From positions 1 through 64,000 of the forward strand of contig CAILUI010000116.1 in assembly GCA_903837355.1 (NCBI GenBank): a DNA stretch of 64,000 nucleotides. The letters are read 5' to 3'. The DNA comes from an uncultured Victivallales bacterium. GTDB lineage: Bacteria > Verrucomicrobiota > Lentisphaeria > Oligosphaerales > JAFGRS01. A program made the translations under genes and the position numbers. The notes under the pieces were generated by a model that searched no databases, had not been told where the DNA came from, and worked only from the letters and a program-made list of their open reading frames with translations. Every line of letters starts with the position of its first letter. The first letter of the stretch is position 1. Below, in pieces: positions 28,095-35,606 of this stretch.

Positions 28095-28251
28095 GTGTCA
28101 ACATGGGCCAATACGCGTTGCAACCTATGATGTAGATACGCATTGATTATGCATGACTTAAGACTTATGGCATGATATACAGCACAATGACTATCATATA
28201 ACACTGTATTGCAATGGCTTGCAGTCCTCATTTACAAGCCATATCAACTGT

Positions 28252-28267
28252 TGGCATCGGCACTGCT
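28252..28267 (+). promoter_or_regulatory. sigma-54 (-24/-12) promoter
   Basis: TGGCATCGGCACTGCT matches TGGCAY-N5-TTGCW with the invariant GG and GC and the correct 10-bp spacing between them; one T of TTGC is replaced by C. Transcription would start near 28278, about 60 bp before the AlpA-like gene. The divergent sigma-54 activator supports the call. Confidence 0.55.
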
Positions 28268-28336
28268 TGTATAGGCACATCACAAGATAATCGCGAAGGC
28301 GGTTCAGTAGAAGTGCAGCAGCAGGAGATCGTGAAC

Positions 28337-28564
28337 ATGGCAGGCAGGACGCTACCGCGGTATGCACCGGCGAGGATGATCTACGAGGACGTGGCTCCGG
28401 TGCCCGCCAAGAAACTGCGTGAGTGGGCCCGGCAGGGCCGGATCGGCTGCTCGAAGTGCGGACCGGCGAAGCAGGCTCCCGCGCTCTACAAGGTGGACGA
28501 CGTACTCACGGTTCTCGAAGCCTACGCCGATGGCCGCCAGCCAACGAGAAGGAGAGGCCGGTGA
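28337..28564 (+). CDS. small AlpA/excisionase-like DNA-binding protein
   Basis: A 75-aa basic protein. The ATG at 28337 has AGGAGA 8 bases upstream; a GTG 6 bases earlier is too close to that site. VPAKKLREWARQGRIG followed by ALYKVDDVLTVLEAYA fits the winged-helix of AlpA/Xis/MerR-like excisionases, where the second element normally reads the DNA strand. It is the first gene after the putative sigma-54 promoter. Likely roles are excision control or activation of the replication genes. No Xis family can be named with certainty. Confidence 0.65.
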   Translation: MAGRTLPRYAPARMIYEDVAPVPAKKLREWARQGRIGCSKCGPAKQAPALYKVDDVLTVLEAYADGRQPTRRRGR

Positions 28565-28705
28565 TGCCAAGCCGCGCGTCCGTGCCCCGCAGGATCTACG
28601 GCTGCCAAGCGCGTGCGCCGCCCGCTGCCGGGGCAGATCGGTGATGGGCGGTGAGGTTCCGAAGATTGCCATGAATAGGATCGAGTTCAAATCGAGAGAA
28701 CTGCT

Positions 28706-29197
28706 ATGCGTAAACTCGCGGTAGAACCCGTAGGACAGAAGGATGCGCCTCAGGCGCAAGGAAGCCAGCAGCCCCAGGACGGGGGTGCGAAGGCGTGTGG
28801 TTGGGGGCAAGGAAGCATGGAGGAAGATCATCTGGTCTGCGAGGACGGCATCTGGGTGATGCGTTACAGCTCTGCGCTCCCCGCACGTAAGGTCAGCGGA
28901 CTGATGTTCATGCAGGATGACCTCCGCGACCTCCTGGGGCGCGTTGTGGTGGAGAACGACATGGATGACCAGCAAGTCGCCATCACTTGCCATCTGGAGA
29001 GAGACCGTTTCGGCGCTCGTCAGACAATGAGGGTGACTGTGGGGGTCGGGAATCGGGGATTGGGCCGGAATGCGTTCGCGGCACGGTTTGACAAGCAAAC
29101 AGCCGGAGACGGCACCCCTTACCGCCCGGTGCCAACAGGTTTCGTCAGACTTCAGGAGTTGATGGGATACTCACAAGGAGACTGGTCCGGTCGGTGA
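28706..29197 (+). CDS. hypothetical protein
   Basis: A 163-aa protein that I do not recognise. The first 37 residues are Gln/Gly-rich; an internal ATG at 28817 (MEEDHLVC) has AAGGA close upstream and may be the true start, giving 126 residues. The central part (VSGLMFMQDDLRDLLGRVVV) is strongly amphipathic. It lies between the excisionase-like gene and the primase, and a very stable GC hairpin follows its stop by 12 bases. Confidence 0.5.
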   Translation: MRKLAVEPVGQKDAPQAQGSQQPQDGGAKACGWGQGSMEEDHLVCEDGIWVMRYSSALPARKVSGLMFMQDDLRDLLGRVVVENDMDDQQVAITCHLERDRFGARQTMRVTVGVGNRGLGRNAFAARFDKQTAGDGTPYRPVPTGFVRLQELMGYSQGDWSGR

Positions 29198-29209
29198 ACC
29201 GTGGTCCTG

Positions 29210-29238
29210 CCCCGCCCCGCGGTCTCCGCGGGGCGGGG
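29210..29238 (+). terminator. 13-bp GC-only hairpin
   Basis: Bases 29210-29222 and 29226-29238 pair perfectly (13 bp, all G-C) around a TCT loop. Only TT follows, so classical intrinsic termination is uncertain. It may instead stall polymerase, stabilise the upstream mRNA end or set the ratio between the hypothetical gene and the primase. Confidence 0.5.
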
Positions 29239-29329
29239 TTCCTGCCGGATGCCGTTCATCAGCACTATCGAGTATGAAGAAGCGCAGAGGGCGGCCAGCC
29301 AGGCGCCAGTACAGAAGGACACGAGCATC

Positions 29330-30397
29330 ATGACTGCGGCCTCCATGTATCAGTCGGCAAGCCCAATCGGGCCAGCCGGGTCTCCTCCCATCGACACGCG
29401 AGTCGCGATCGCGTGGCTTTCGTTATTCGACGCCCTACTGCAAGGTCATGGCGCCTACCGGTCGATCACCGGCAACCGTCCCGACTCCGGATGTGCCTGC
29501 TACAACTACGCCATTGACGATCCAGCCGAACGCCGTGAGGTGGTCCGTGAACTCTGCCTAAATCGGGGCAGCTACGCCACCATCGCCTTTGGCCTCGGTG
29601 CGCTCAAGCAGCGTCCCGGGCCCGGCCGACGTGGCAGCGGCGGTGACGTTGCTGCCGTCGTCACCTTCTCGGTTGACCTCGACCTCAAAGGTTGCGGCCT
29701 CAACAAAGAGGCCGCCCGTGAGCAGGCCATGACGAAGTCAGCAGCCCTGGGTCTTCCAATTACGGCCATCGTCGACTCCGGCCACGGCTTGCACTTGTAC
29801 TTCATGCTGCGGGCCCCCTGGTTCATGGTCACGGACGATGACCGTCTCGGCTACTCCGAACGCCAGCGCTTTCTGGCCGATGCCTTTGGCGGGGACCACA
29901 TCTGCGACTTGGCGCGTGTCTTGCGCTTGCCGGGCACATGGAACTGCAAGAATGCGGTAAATCCGCTGCCATGCAGCGTGATTTACCACGACCCTGCGGC
30001 GCTCACGGACCCGGACTTGGTGACCCGGCTGCCGAAGGCGGCGTCAAAGCAAACCCCGACCATGCGGTCGAGGTCGATGCCTGATGCAGGTCGGGTGGAG
30101 TTACCGACTCCTCCGAGCGACGCTATGGCGGGGAGGCTCATGGCCAGGCTCAAGCGTCTGGCCCTGGCCGACGGCTCGCTGCGGCTCGCGCTCTCGCCAA
30201 CGCTTTGCTGCGCAAGCCAGAGCCACCACGATTTCGCCGCCATCTGCGCCCTGCTCAGGGCGGGCCTGGCCGATGGCGAAGCGCTGCACGTTGCCCGCGC
30301 GATGCGGGAGTCGCGTGAAGGCGCCGTGACTGCGAAAAACGCCCGGGACGATTACTGGTCTTCAACACTTCTCCAGGCACATAACACACTCACATGA
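29330..30397 (+). CDS. primase-like protein (AEP/RepB-type)
   Basis: A 355-aa protein from the ATG at 29330, which has AGAAGGA 10 bases upstream; in-frame ATG at 29250 is less likely because a GC hairpin ends just before it. VTFSVDLDLKG supplies the catalytic Asp pair, VDSGHGLHLYF the conserved Gly-His strand, and RVLRLPGTWNCKN the third motif of plasmid and phage primase-polymerases. It likely primes replication of the element. The stop overlaps the next reading frame (ATGA), coupling it to the helicase. Confidence 0.8.
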   Translation: MTAASMYQSASPIGPAGSPPIDTRVAIAWLSLFDALLQGHGAYRSITGNRPDSGCACYNYAIDDPAERREVVRELCLNRGSYATIAFGLGALKQRPGPGRRGSGGDVAAVVTFSVDLDLKGCGLNKEAAREQAMTKSAALGLPITAIVDSGHGLHLYFMLRAPWFMVTDDDRLGYSERQRFLADAFGGDHICDLARVLRLPGTWNCKNAVNPLPCSVIYHDPAALTDPDLVTRLPKAASKQTPTMRSRSMPDAGRVELPTPPSDAMAGRLMARLKRLALADGSLRLALSPTLCCASQSHHDFAAICALLRAGLADGEALHVARAMRESREGAVTAKNARDDYWSSTLLQAHNTLT

Positions 30398-30408
30398 AAG
30401 GGATTGCA

Positions 30409-32265
30409 ATGTCATCGCAAACCAATTCTGAAACAACCGAGATTCCTGCAGGTGCGCACGAAAGCGCCGGCACTAGCGCCAGCACCGACCCTGCCACGAC
30501 CGGCATCCTCACCATTCGCGAGCAACTCCCCGGTGCGCCGGTTCCCGAGGATGCCCTGATGCCCACGGGTTATGAGCTTGAACCCGAGACGGGTATGATC
30601 TTCCACACCGAGCCCAAGCGCAAGGTGCCAGTACCACTCGTCGAGGTACTGGTCGTGAGCCGGGAGTTGGTGCACCATGACGGTCAGACCGTCCTCGAGT
30701 TGGACGTGCTGCGCCGGAACGCGTGGCAGAAGGCAGTGGTGCCCGCCGAGGCCGCAGCCTCCAAGCGCAAACTTGTGGAGCACCTGGCGGCCCAAGGCGT
30801 GACCATAGACGACGGGAACTCAGGCGATGTGATGAAGTACTTGCGCGAGTTCAGACGTGTGAACGACGGCGTGATCCCGTCGATCAGAGTGACCCCCAGG
30901 TCGGGCTGGCTGCAACGCGGTGAGGCCCCGGCTTTTGCACTGGGGCGCGAGGTTCTTGGTCCCGGTGCGGCCGGTTTTGTGGTACGGCCCGGCAGTTCCG
31001 GCGAGGACCAGGTCTTGGACTTCCTCAAAGCAGAGGGGTCCATCGATGCCTGGCGCACCATGGTGAGTGAGATTCCAGACAACGCGCCGGTGTTGCTTGG
31101 TCTCTATGCAGCGGCTCTGCCCCCCGTAATGCAGATCATCGGCCGGCCAGGAGTGCTCATGCTCGAATTCATCGGTACCACATCCGTGGGCAAGACCTCG
31201 GCACTCCAGCTCGCCGCTTCCCTGTACGGCGTTCCCGGCGGCAATGGCGCCTTCGGCCTCCTGCAGGGCTGGAACCAGACTGACTGCGGCCTGGAGCGGC
31301 GAGCAGCGCTGACGCCGGATCTTCCCATATTCCTCGACGAACTCAGTGCCGACGCCGGTGCGGGCGTCGAGAGCCGCCTCTACCAACTGACCACGGGCCA
31401 GTCAAAGCAACGCGGCAGCGTGGACGGCCTGCGGGAGACGACGGTCTACCGCGGGGTCCTGCTGAGCAGCGGCGAGGAGTCCATCGAGTCGCGCACCCGG
31501 AAGGCCGGCCTGCTCGTACGGCTTGTAAGCATCGGCGACCCGCCTTTCGTCGACGACAATCAGGCAGCCTTGGTGCGGCGGGTCAAGGACACCTGCCGCG
31601 ACAACTTCGGGCACGGGGGGAGGCTGCTGATCGAGTTCCTGGCCCGACTCTCCCCGGCGTATGTCACACAGTGGCGCGCCTTCCTGGTGCAGTTGGAGGC
31701 CTACTTTCGCCGGGGGGCCCTCGGTGCCGTGGCGGGCCGCGCTGCCGACTCCTACGCCCTGCTGGCGCTGGCCGGCAGCATGCTCCACCAGGCCTGCGGC
31801 ATCGAAGGTGATCCCGTGGCTCGCGTCATGACCCTGTGGCAGGCGGCAAGAGCACGCTTTGTTGATGATGTGCCGCTGATCGCCCGCGCCGTGGCCTTCG
31901 TCAATGGCTGGTATGCCGCCAACAGGTCGAAGTTCGCGGCCTACGACGGCACGTCGGGCGGCGTTTCGTCCGGGACCGACTGCTGGGGGTTCGCCGAGTC
32001 GAGGCCGGATGGCATGGACCTGGTCGTGGTCTCGGATGTCTTCAGTAGGGCTCTCTCCACCGCGGGGCTGGATCCGAAGGTGACCATCGCGGAACTCAAT
32101 CGCGCAGGTCTGCTAACACACGAGGCCGAGCACCTGACAGTCAAGAAGACTCTGCCAGGCGGCCAGCGCCTCAGATGCTACGTGATCAGGCTGGCTGATG
32201 ACGACGATGCCGACCAATCTGTACCGCCCGCCGCCGCAGCCAGTGTTCTTCAGCCTGAACTGTAG
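30409..32265 (+). CDS. DUF927-type replicative ATPase/helicase
   Basis: A 618-aa protein. The ATG at 30409 has AAAGGG upstream at good spacing; ATG 30394, which overlaps the primase stop, is an alternative. LEFIGTTSVGKTSAL is the Walker A (about residue 260) and PIFLDELS the Walker B. The segment RGVLLSSGEES and the surrounding order match DUF927 proteins, which act as superfamily 3-like helicases beside primases in integrative elements and phages. Together with the primase it would form the element's replication module. Confidence 0.82.
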   Translation: MSSQTNSETTEIPAGAHESAGTSASTDPATTGILTIREQLPGAPVPEDALMPTGYELEPETGMIFHTEPKRKVPVPLVEVLVVSRELVHHDGQTVLELDVLRRNAWQKAVVPAEAAASKRKLVEHLAAQGVTIDDGNSGDVMKYLREFRRVNDGVIPSIRVTPRSGWLQRGEAPAFALGREVLGPGAAGFVVRPGSSGEDQVLDFLKAEGSIDAWRTMVSEIPDNAPVLLGLYAAALPPVMQIIGRPGVLMLEFIGTTSVGKTSALQLAASLYGVPGGNGAFGLLQGWNQTDCGLERRAALTPDLPIFLDELSADAGAGVESRLYQLTTGQSKQRGSVDGLRETTVYRGVLLSSGEESIESRTRKAGLLVRLVSIGDPPFVDDNQAALVRRVKDTCRDNFGHGGRLLIEFLARLSPAYVTQWRAFLVQLEAYFRRGALGAVAGRAADSYALLALAGSMLHQACGIEGDPVARVMTLWQAARARFVDDVPLIARAVAFVNGWYAANRSKFAAYDGTSGGVSSGTDCWGFAESRPDGMDLVVVSDVFSRALSTAGLDPKVTIAELNRAGLLTHEAEHLTVKKTLPGGQRLRCYVIRLADDDDADQSVPPAAAASVLQPEL

Positions 32266-32370
32266 TTTGGCACGCAGGGGCGCCGGTGCCGATTTCCGGT
32301 GCCGGCGGCTGACCGCATCGGGTCGGGAATGGGTATGATGTCTGGATCCAAACAACCACGGAGAAGAACA

Positions 32371-33015
32371 ATGGGTTACGGTTTTAAGAGCTGTCGCCGA
32401 CGTCCTGTGGCGTCCGGCACTACTGCGAGTCCGCAACACGAGACCGAGGAAACACGGGACGGCGCATTCCTGCCGCGGGATGCCCGGCCGGGGTATGACC
32501 GATGTCGGCCGCAGCGGCGGCGGCTGCTGGCCAGGGTGAAGGCTGCACTCGCCTGCGACTCCATGGCCGAGTTCCGACGGCACATGCGGGCAGTGGGCTT
32601 CGACTTCACTATCCACGGCGTCGAACCCACACTCCTGCCGATCAACGGCCGTCAGCATATCGGGCTCCCGGCGCTGGGTCTGCGGACTGGCTTCTGGTTG
32701 CGCTTCCTCGAATGGGGTGAGGACTGGGCGTCACTGGGCTGGGGGCAAAGTGCGCCGGTGCGGTTCTGGCGCAGTTTGACGGATGATTGTCTCGATGCGG
32801 CCCGGAGAGATTCCGTTGAGAAGTTCTGTGTCACGCTGGGTGTTGAGAGCGTTGCGGACGCAATGCTCGTCGCGGCCCAACGACTCGAATCCCAGCCTGC
32901 ATGCGATCAGTTCCGGTACTTCTGCGGTATCTGTTGGAACCGGGTCCGGGCGGCCACCGATGTGGTGGCCAAGGCCCGAGTCTGCCAGGACATGGCCGCT
33001 CCGCCTGCGGCCTGA
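32371..33015 (+). CDS. unknown protein with element-specific repeated domain (one copy)
   Basis: A 214-aa protein. The ATG at 32371 has GGAGAAG just upstream. After a basic 50-residue start comes a domain of about 135 residues: FDFTIHGVEPTLLP, then LGLRTGFWLRF, FWRSLTDD, SVADAMLVAA and FRYFCGICWNRV. The same pattern, with spacing kept, occurs once in the protein at 59581 and twice in the one at 60317. I know no named family for it. Its place directly after primase and helicase suggests a role in replication or maintenance of the element. Confidence 0.7.
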   Translation: MGYGFKSCRRRPVASGTTASPQHETEETRDGAFLPRDARPGYDRCRPQRRRLLARVKAALACDSMAEFRRHMRAVGFDFTIHGVEPTLLPINGRQHIGLPALGLRTGFWLRFLEWGEDWASLGWGQSAPVRFWRSLTDDCLDAARRDSVEKFCVTLGVESVADAMLVAAQRLESQPACDQFRYFCGICWNRVRAATDVVAKARVCQDMAAPPAA

Positions 33016-33202
33016 TTCCTGGCAGCATGGAACTGCGACATCCGGTCAGCCACCAGAAACTTGAGTATGCCGCGTCACAGCGGTTGTACGGCAATTGGCT
33101 GAACCGTGGGGCACCACCCCGGCCATCATAGACGCCTGCGACCGCTTTGCAGATCTCATCCGGCGTCCGGTAGGTGCTGGTGGGGTAACTCGTGTCGTGC
33201 AT
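32831..33202 (-). CDS. possible small protein downstream of brxL
   Basis: An open frame of 123 codons from ATG 33202 with AGGGGAG in front. The first 60 residues (TPDEICKAVAGVYDGRGG, QLPYNRCDAAYSSFWWL) look protein-like with GC-rich third positions. The last half runs antisense to the gene at 32371 and looks like shadow, so the gene may be decayed or shorter. No homology is recognised. Confidence 0.3.
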   Translation of the reverse strand: MHDTSYPTSTYRTPDEICKAVAGVYDGRGGAPRFSQLPYNRCDAAYSSFWWLTGCRSSMLPGIRPQAERPCPGRLGPWPPHRWPPGPGSNRYRRSTGTDRMQAGIRVVGPRRALRPQRSQHPA

Positions 33203-33245
33203 AGTGCTCCCCTCGGCTGATCGCGCAACGTGGCGTCCGGCCGGC

Positions 33246-33425
33246 CTACCTGCGCCTGCCCGACGCCGGGGCACCGCCGCGCACGAAGCCCAGCAAGACA
33301 GGACCCGGCGACTCACCGGTGCGGATCAGATTGAGCACAGTCTTCCGGGTCTTCCGGTTGAACGTCACGAATCTCACTGGGCCGTCCCTTCCGAGCGAGG
33401 CATCTGACTGGACCGGCACGGGCAT
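33246..33425 (-). CDS. possible 59-aa protein downstream of brxL
   Basis: ATG at 33425 to TAG at 33246. The frame reads VRFVTFNRKTRKTVLNLIRT in its middle, with a high share of G or C at third codon positions. It is on the same strand as brxL, 130 bp further on, and 43 bp before the start of the frame at 33202. The rest of the 33016-33554 gap shows nothing. Confidence 0.3.
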   Translation of the reverse strand: MPVPVQSDASLGRDGPVRFVTFNRKTRKTVLNLIRTGESPGPVLLGFVRGGAPASGRRR

Positions 33426-33554
33426 TCGCGCGCCCCCACGGTCTGTCTGACTCTGGGCCCCAAGCAGACTACGCGCCCTTCCCCGCATGCGGAGACCTCG
33501 GAGGGGCTGCGGCCGTGCAGCCCATCCATACGGCCGCCCGTCCATCAGGACCCC

Positions 33555-35606
33555 CTACTCCACAATCGCCTTCAGCAGCGCGTCGCGCGGGTCACTGTAG
33601 TAGAGGATGGTCACCTTGGTCACCAGGTCATCGGGCAGGTCATTGAGCTGCCGGCGCGCGCTGACGGGCAGCAGGACGTAGGTCGCGCCCTTCTCGACCG
33701 CGATCTCGACCACGCCGGCGGCGTTGTAGACCGGCTCGATGGAGCCGCCCAGGTTCAGGCCGCCCAGCACCACCAGGCCACCCTTGAGGCTCTTCTGGAG
33801 CAGGGCCGAGCACAACGCCAGCAGGACCCCGACGCCGACTGCGGTGCCACTCTTCGAGGCATCGAAGGCACGCAGTTGCACCGAGAACTCATGGGCCCGG
33901 GGCTCGCGGTCGCCGACCAGCGTCTTCGCCCGGGCGTAGAGATTCTGCTCGGCGCAGCGGACACTCTCCTTGAACGGCGCCGGTGTCGGCTGGTTCAGGA
34001 TCCTCACCCCGGAGCCGGGCCCCTCGGTCACGTCAATGCGGTAGAGCCCGGCGTTTTCTTCCATGCCACCTGGAGACACGGCCCACACCTGGCCGGGCGG
34101 CAGCGGATCGTTGCCGATGCTGTCCTCACTGCAGAGCTCCGGCGTCGAGACGAACTTCTCGACATCCTCCTGACCCAACCTGTAGCTGAACTGGGTGTTG
34201 CGGAACTCGGCCGAACCGATGCGCTTCTGCTGCTCCTTCACCCGCCGCCGGCATTCCAGCGCCAGGCGCACGGCCCATTCGAGCGCCTCGTCGGGTACCG
34301 GCGTCTCTGGACTCGGGTACAGGAGCTTGAGCAGGCCGCATGCGGTCTTCTGGACGCCGGTTGTGTCGCGGCCGCTCAACGCGCCGCCAAAGTGCACCCG
34401 GTCCTGCAGCACGGCCCCACGGCTCTGCCGGCGGAGCTGGTTCCAGCATTCCGACAGGAAGTCGCTGACCAGGCCGAAGTGGTCGGTCAGCAGCTCTCTC
34501 TGGATCTTGGGGATATCCCAGCCTGGCAGGTAGGCATGGATGCGGTCCATGAAAGCGGTGTCGTCCCGCATCTCCGGCGGCAGGGGACCGAAGAGATGGC
34601 CCACCCGCTGCTGGTGCTGGACATCGACGTCGAAGTTGCCGACCATGGTGATACTGCCGTCGGCGCGGATGCTCTCCTTGCCGCGACTGAACTCACCCGA
34701 CTCCATGTAGCCCTTCATGATGTTGACGCCGTCCTTCTGGTCGAAGGAAACGCCGGAGATCTCATCGAAACAGACCACGTCATACTGGCATACCAACCCC
34801 CGCTGGCCATTGCTGTTGTTGACGAACATCCTGGCCACGGTGGCCTTGCCCCCCGAGATCAGGTGCGCGTACGGCGATACCTGCTGGAACAGGTGGCTCT
34901 TGCCCGTGCCCCGCGGCCCCAGTTCGACGCAGTTGTAGTTGCGCTCGACGAAGGGCACCATGCGTAGCAGCAGCATGTCCTGCGCCCGCGGCGAGAGCTT
35001 GTCCGGCTCCATGCCGACACTGCGGAGGAGGAACGCCTTCCACTCCTCCAGGCTGAACAGCTCCCGCCCACGGAGAAGTGCCGGCAGCACATCGCGCTTT
35101 GAGATCTGGATCTCGCGCAGGGAGGCGATGCCAAACGGCCTGCCGTTGCGCTCCTGGGCGATGGTGGGGTCGTAGGTCAGTTCGAGCTCAGCGTAGAAGC
35201 CGCCCGTCAGCATGCGCTCGTTCGCGTGGACGAGGTCGGGCTCGATACGCACATCGGTCAACTGCAGGCTGGGCAACTGCGCCACGAAGGAGTCCGTCTT
35301 CGCGTCCAGCCGGGCGGTGACGATGTCGATGACCCGGATCTGGCCGCGCTCCTTGGCCCTGGCCTTGAACAACTCCTGCTCGCCGGCGCGCACTGTCTTC
35401 TCGCCCAGTTGCCGCTCGACGATCTGCAGCCCCTCGACGATCTCGGCCTCGTCGACCGTGGCACAGTAGCGCCCCAGCAGGAACTCGGCGACATAGGTTG
35501 GCACCGGGTACTGGCCCTTGAACCGGCGCACCAGGTCCTTGCGTACCACGATCCCCTCGAAGGCCTTCGTGGCGATACGGTCAAGGGCGTCTAGTTCAAG
35601 GCTCAT
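33555..35606 (-). CDS. brxL: BREX Lon-like ATPase/protease BrxL
   Basis: A 683-aa protein, the usual BrxL size. After an N-terminal DNA-interacting region comes an AAA+ core with LGPRGTGKSH (Walker A, about residue 234) and VVCFDEISG (Walker B), then a Lon-like C-terminal domain with KSGTAVGVG and GGLNLGGSIEP. BrxL forms ring assemblies on DNA and is the last gene of type 1 BREX operons. The ATG overlaps the pglZ stop (ATGA), so both are translated together. It contributes to exclusion of phage DNA replication. Confidence 0.92.
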   Translation of the reverse strand: MSLELDALDRIATKAFEGIVVRKDLVRRFKGQYPVPTYVAEFLLGRYCATVDEAEIVEGLQIVERQLGEKTVRAGEQELFKARAKERGQIRVIDIVTARLDAKTDSFVAQLPSLQLTDVRIEPDLVHANERMLTGGFYAELELTYDPTIAQERNGRPFGIASLREIQISKRDVLPALLRGRELFSLEEWKAFLLRSVGMEPDKLSPRAQDMLLLRMVPFVERNYNCVELGPRGTGKSHLFQQVSPYAHLISGGKATVARMFVNNSNGQRGLVCQYDVVCFDEISGVSFDQKDGVNIMKGYMESGEFSRGKESIRADGSITMVGNFDVDVQHQQRVGHLFGPLPPEMRDDTAFMDRIHAYLPGWDIPKIQRELLTDHFGLVSDFLSECWNQLRRQSRGAVLQDRVHFGGALSGRDTTGVQKTACGLLKLLYPSPETPVPDEALEWAVRLALECRRRVKEQQKRIGSAEFRNTQFSYRLGQEDVEKFVSTPELCSEDSIGNDPLPPGQVWAVSPGGMEENAGLYRIDVTEGPGSGVRILNQPTPAPFKESVRCAEQNLYARAKTLVGDREPRAHEFSVQLRAFDASKSGTAVGVGVLLALCSALLQKSLKGGLVVLGGLNLGGSIEPVYNAAGVVEIAVEKGATYVLLPVSARRQLNDLPDDLVTKVTILYYSDPRDALLKAIVE

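Noticed and set aside
28095-28130. Second sigma-54-like box (TGGGCC...TTGCAA) near 28103
   Set aside because: The distance between the GG and GC elements is wrong by 1-3 bases; the site at 28252 fits better.
28251-28275. Sigma-70 promoter TTGGCA/TATAGG
   Set aside because: The spacing between the hexamers is only 13 bases, against the usual 16-18.
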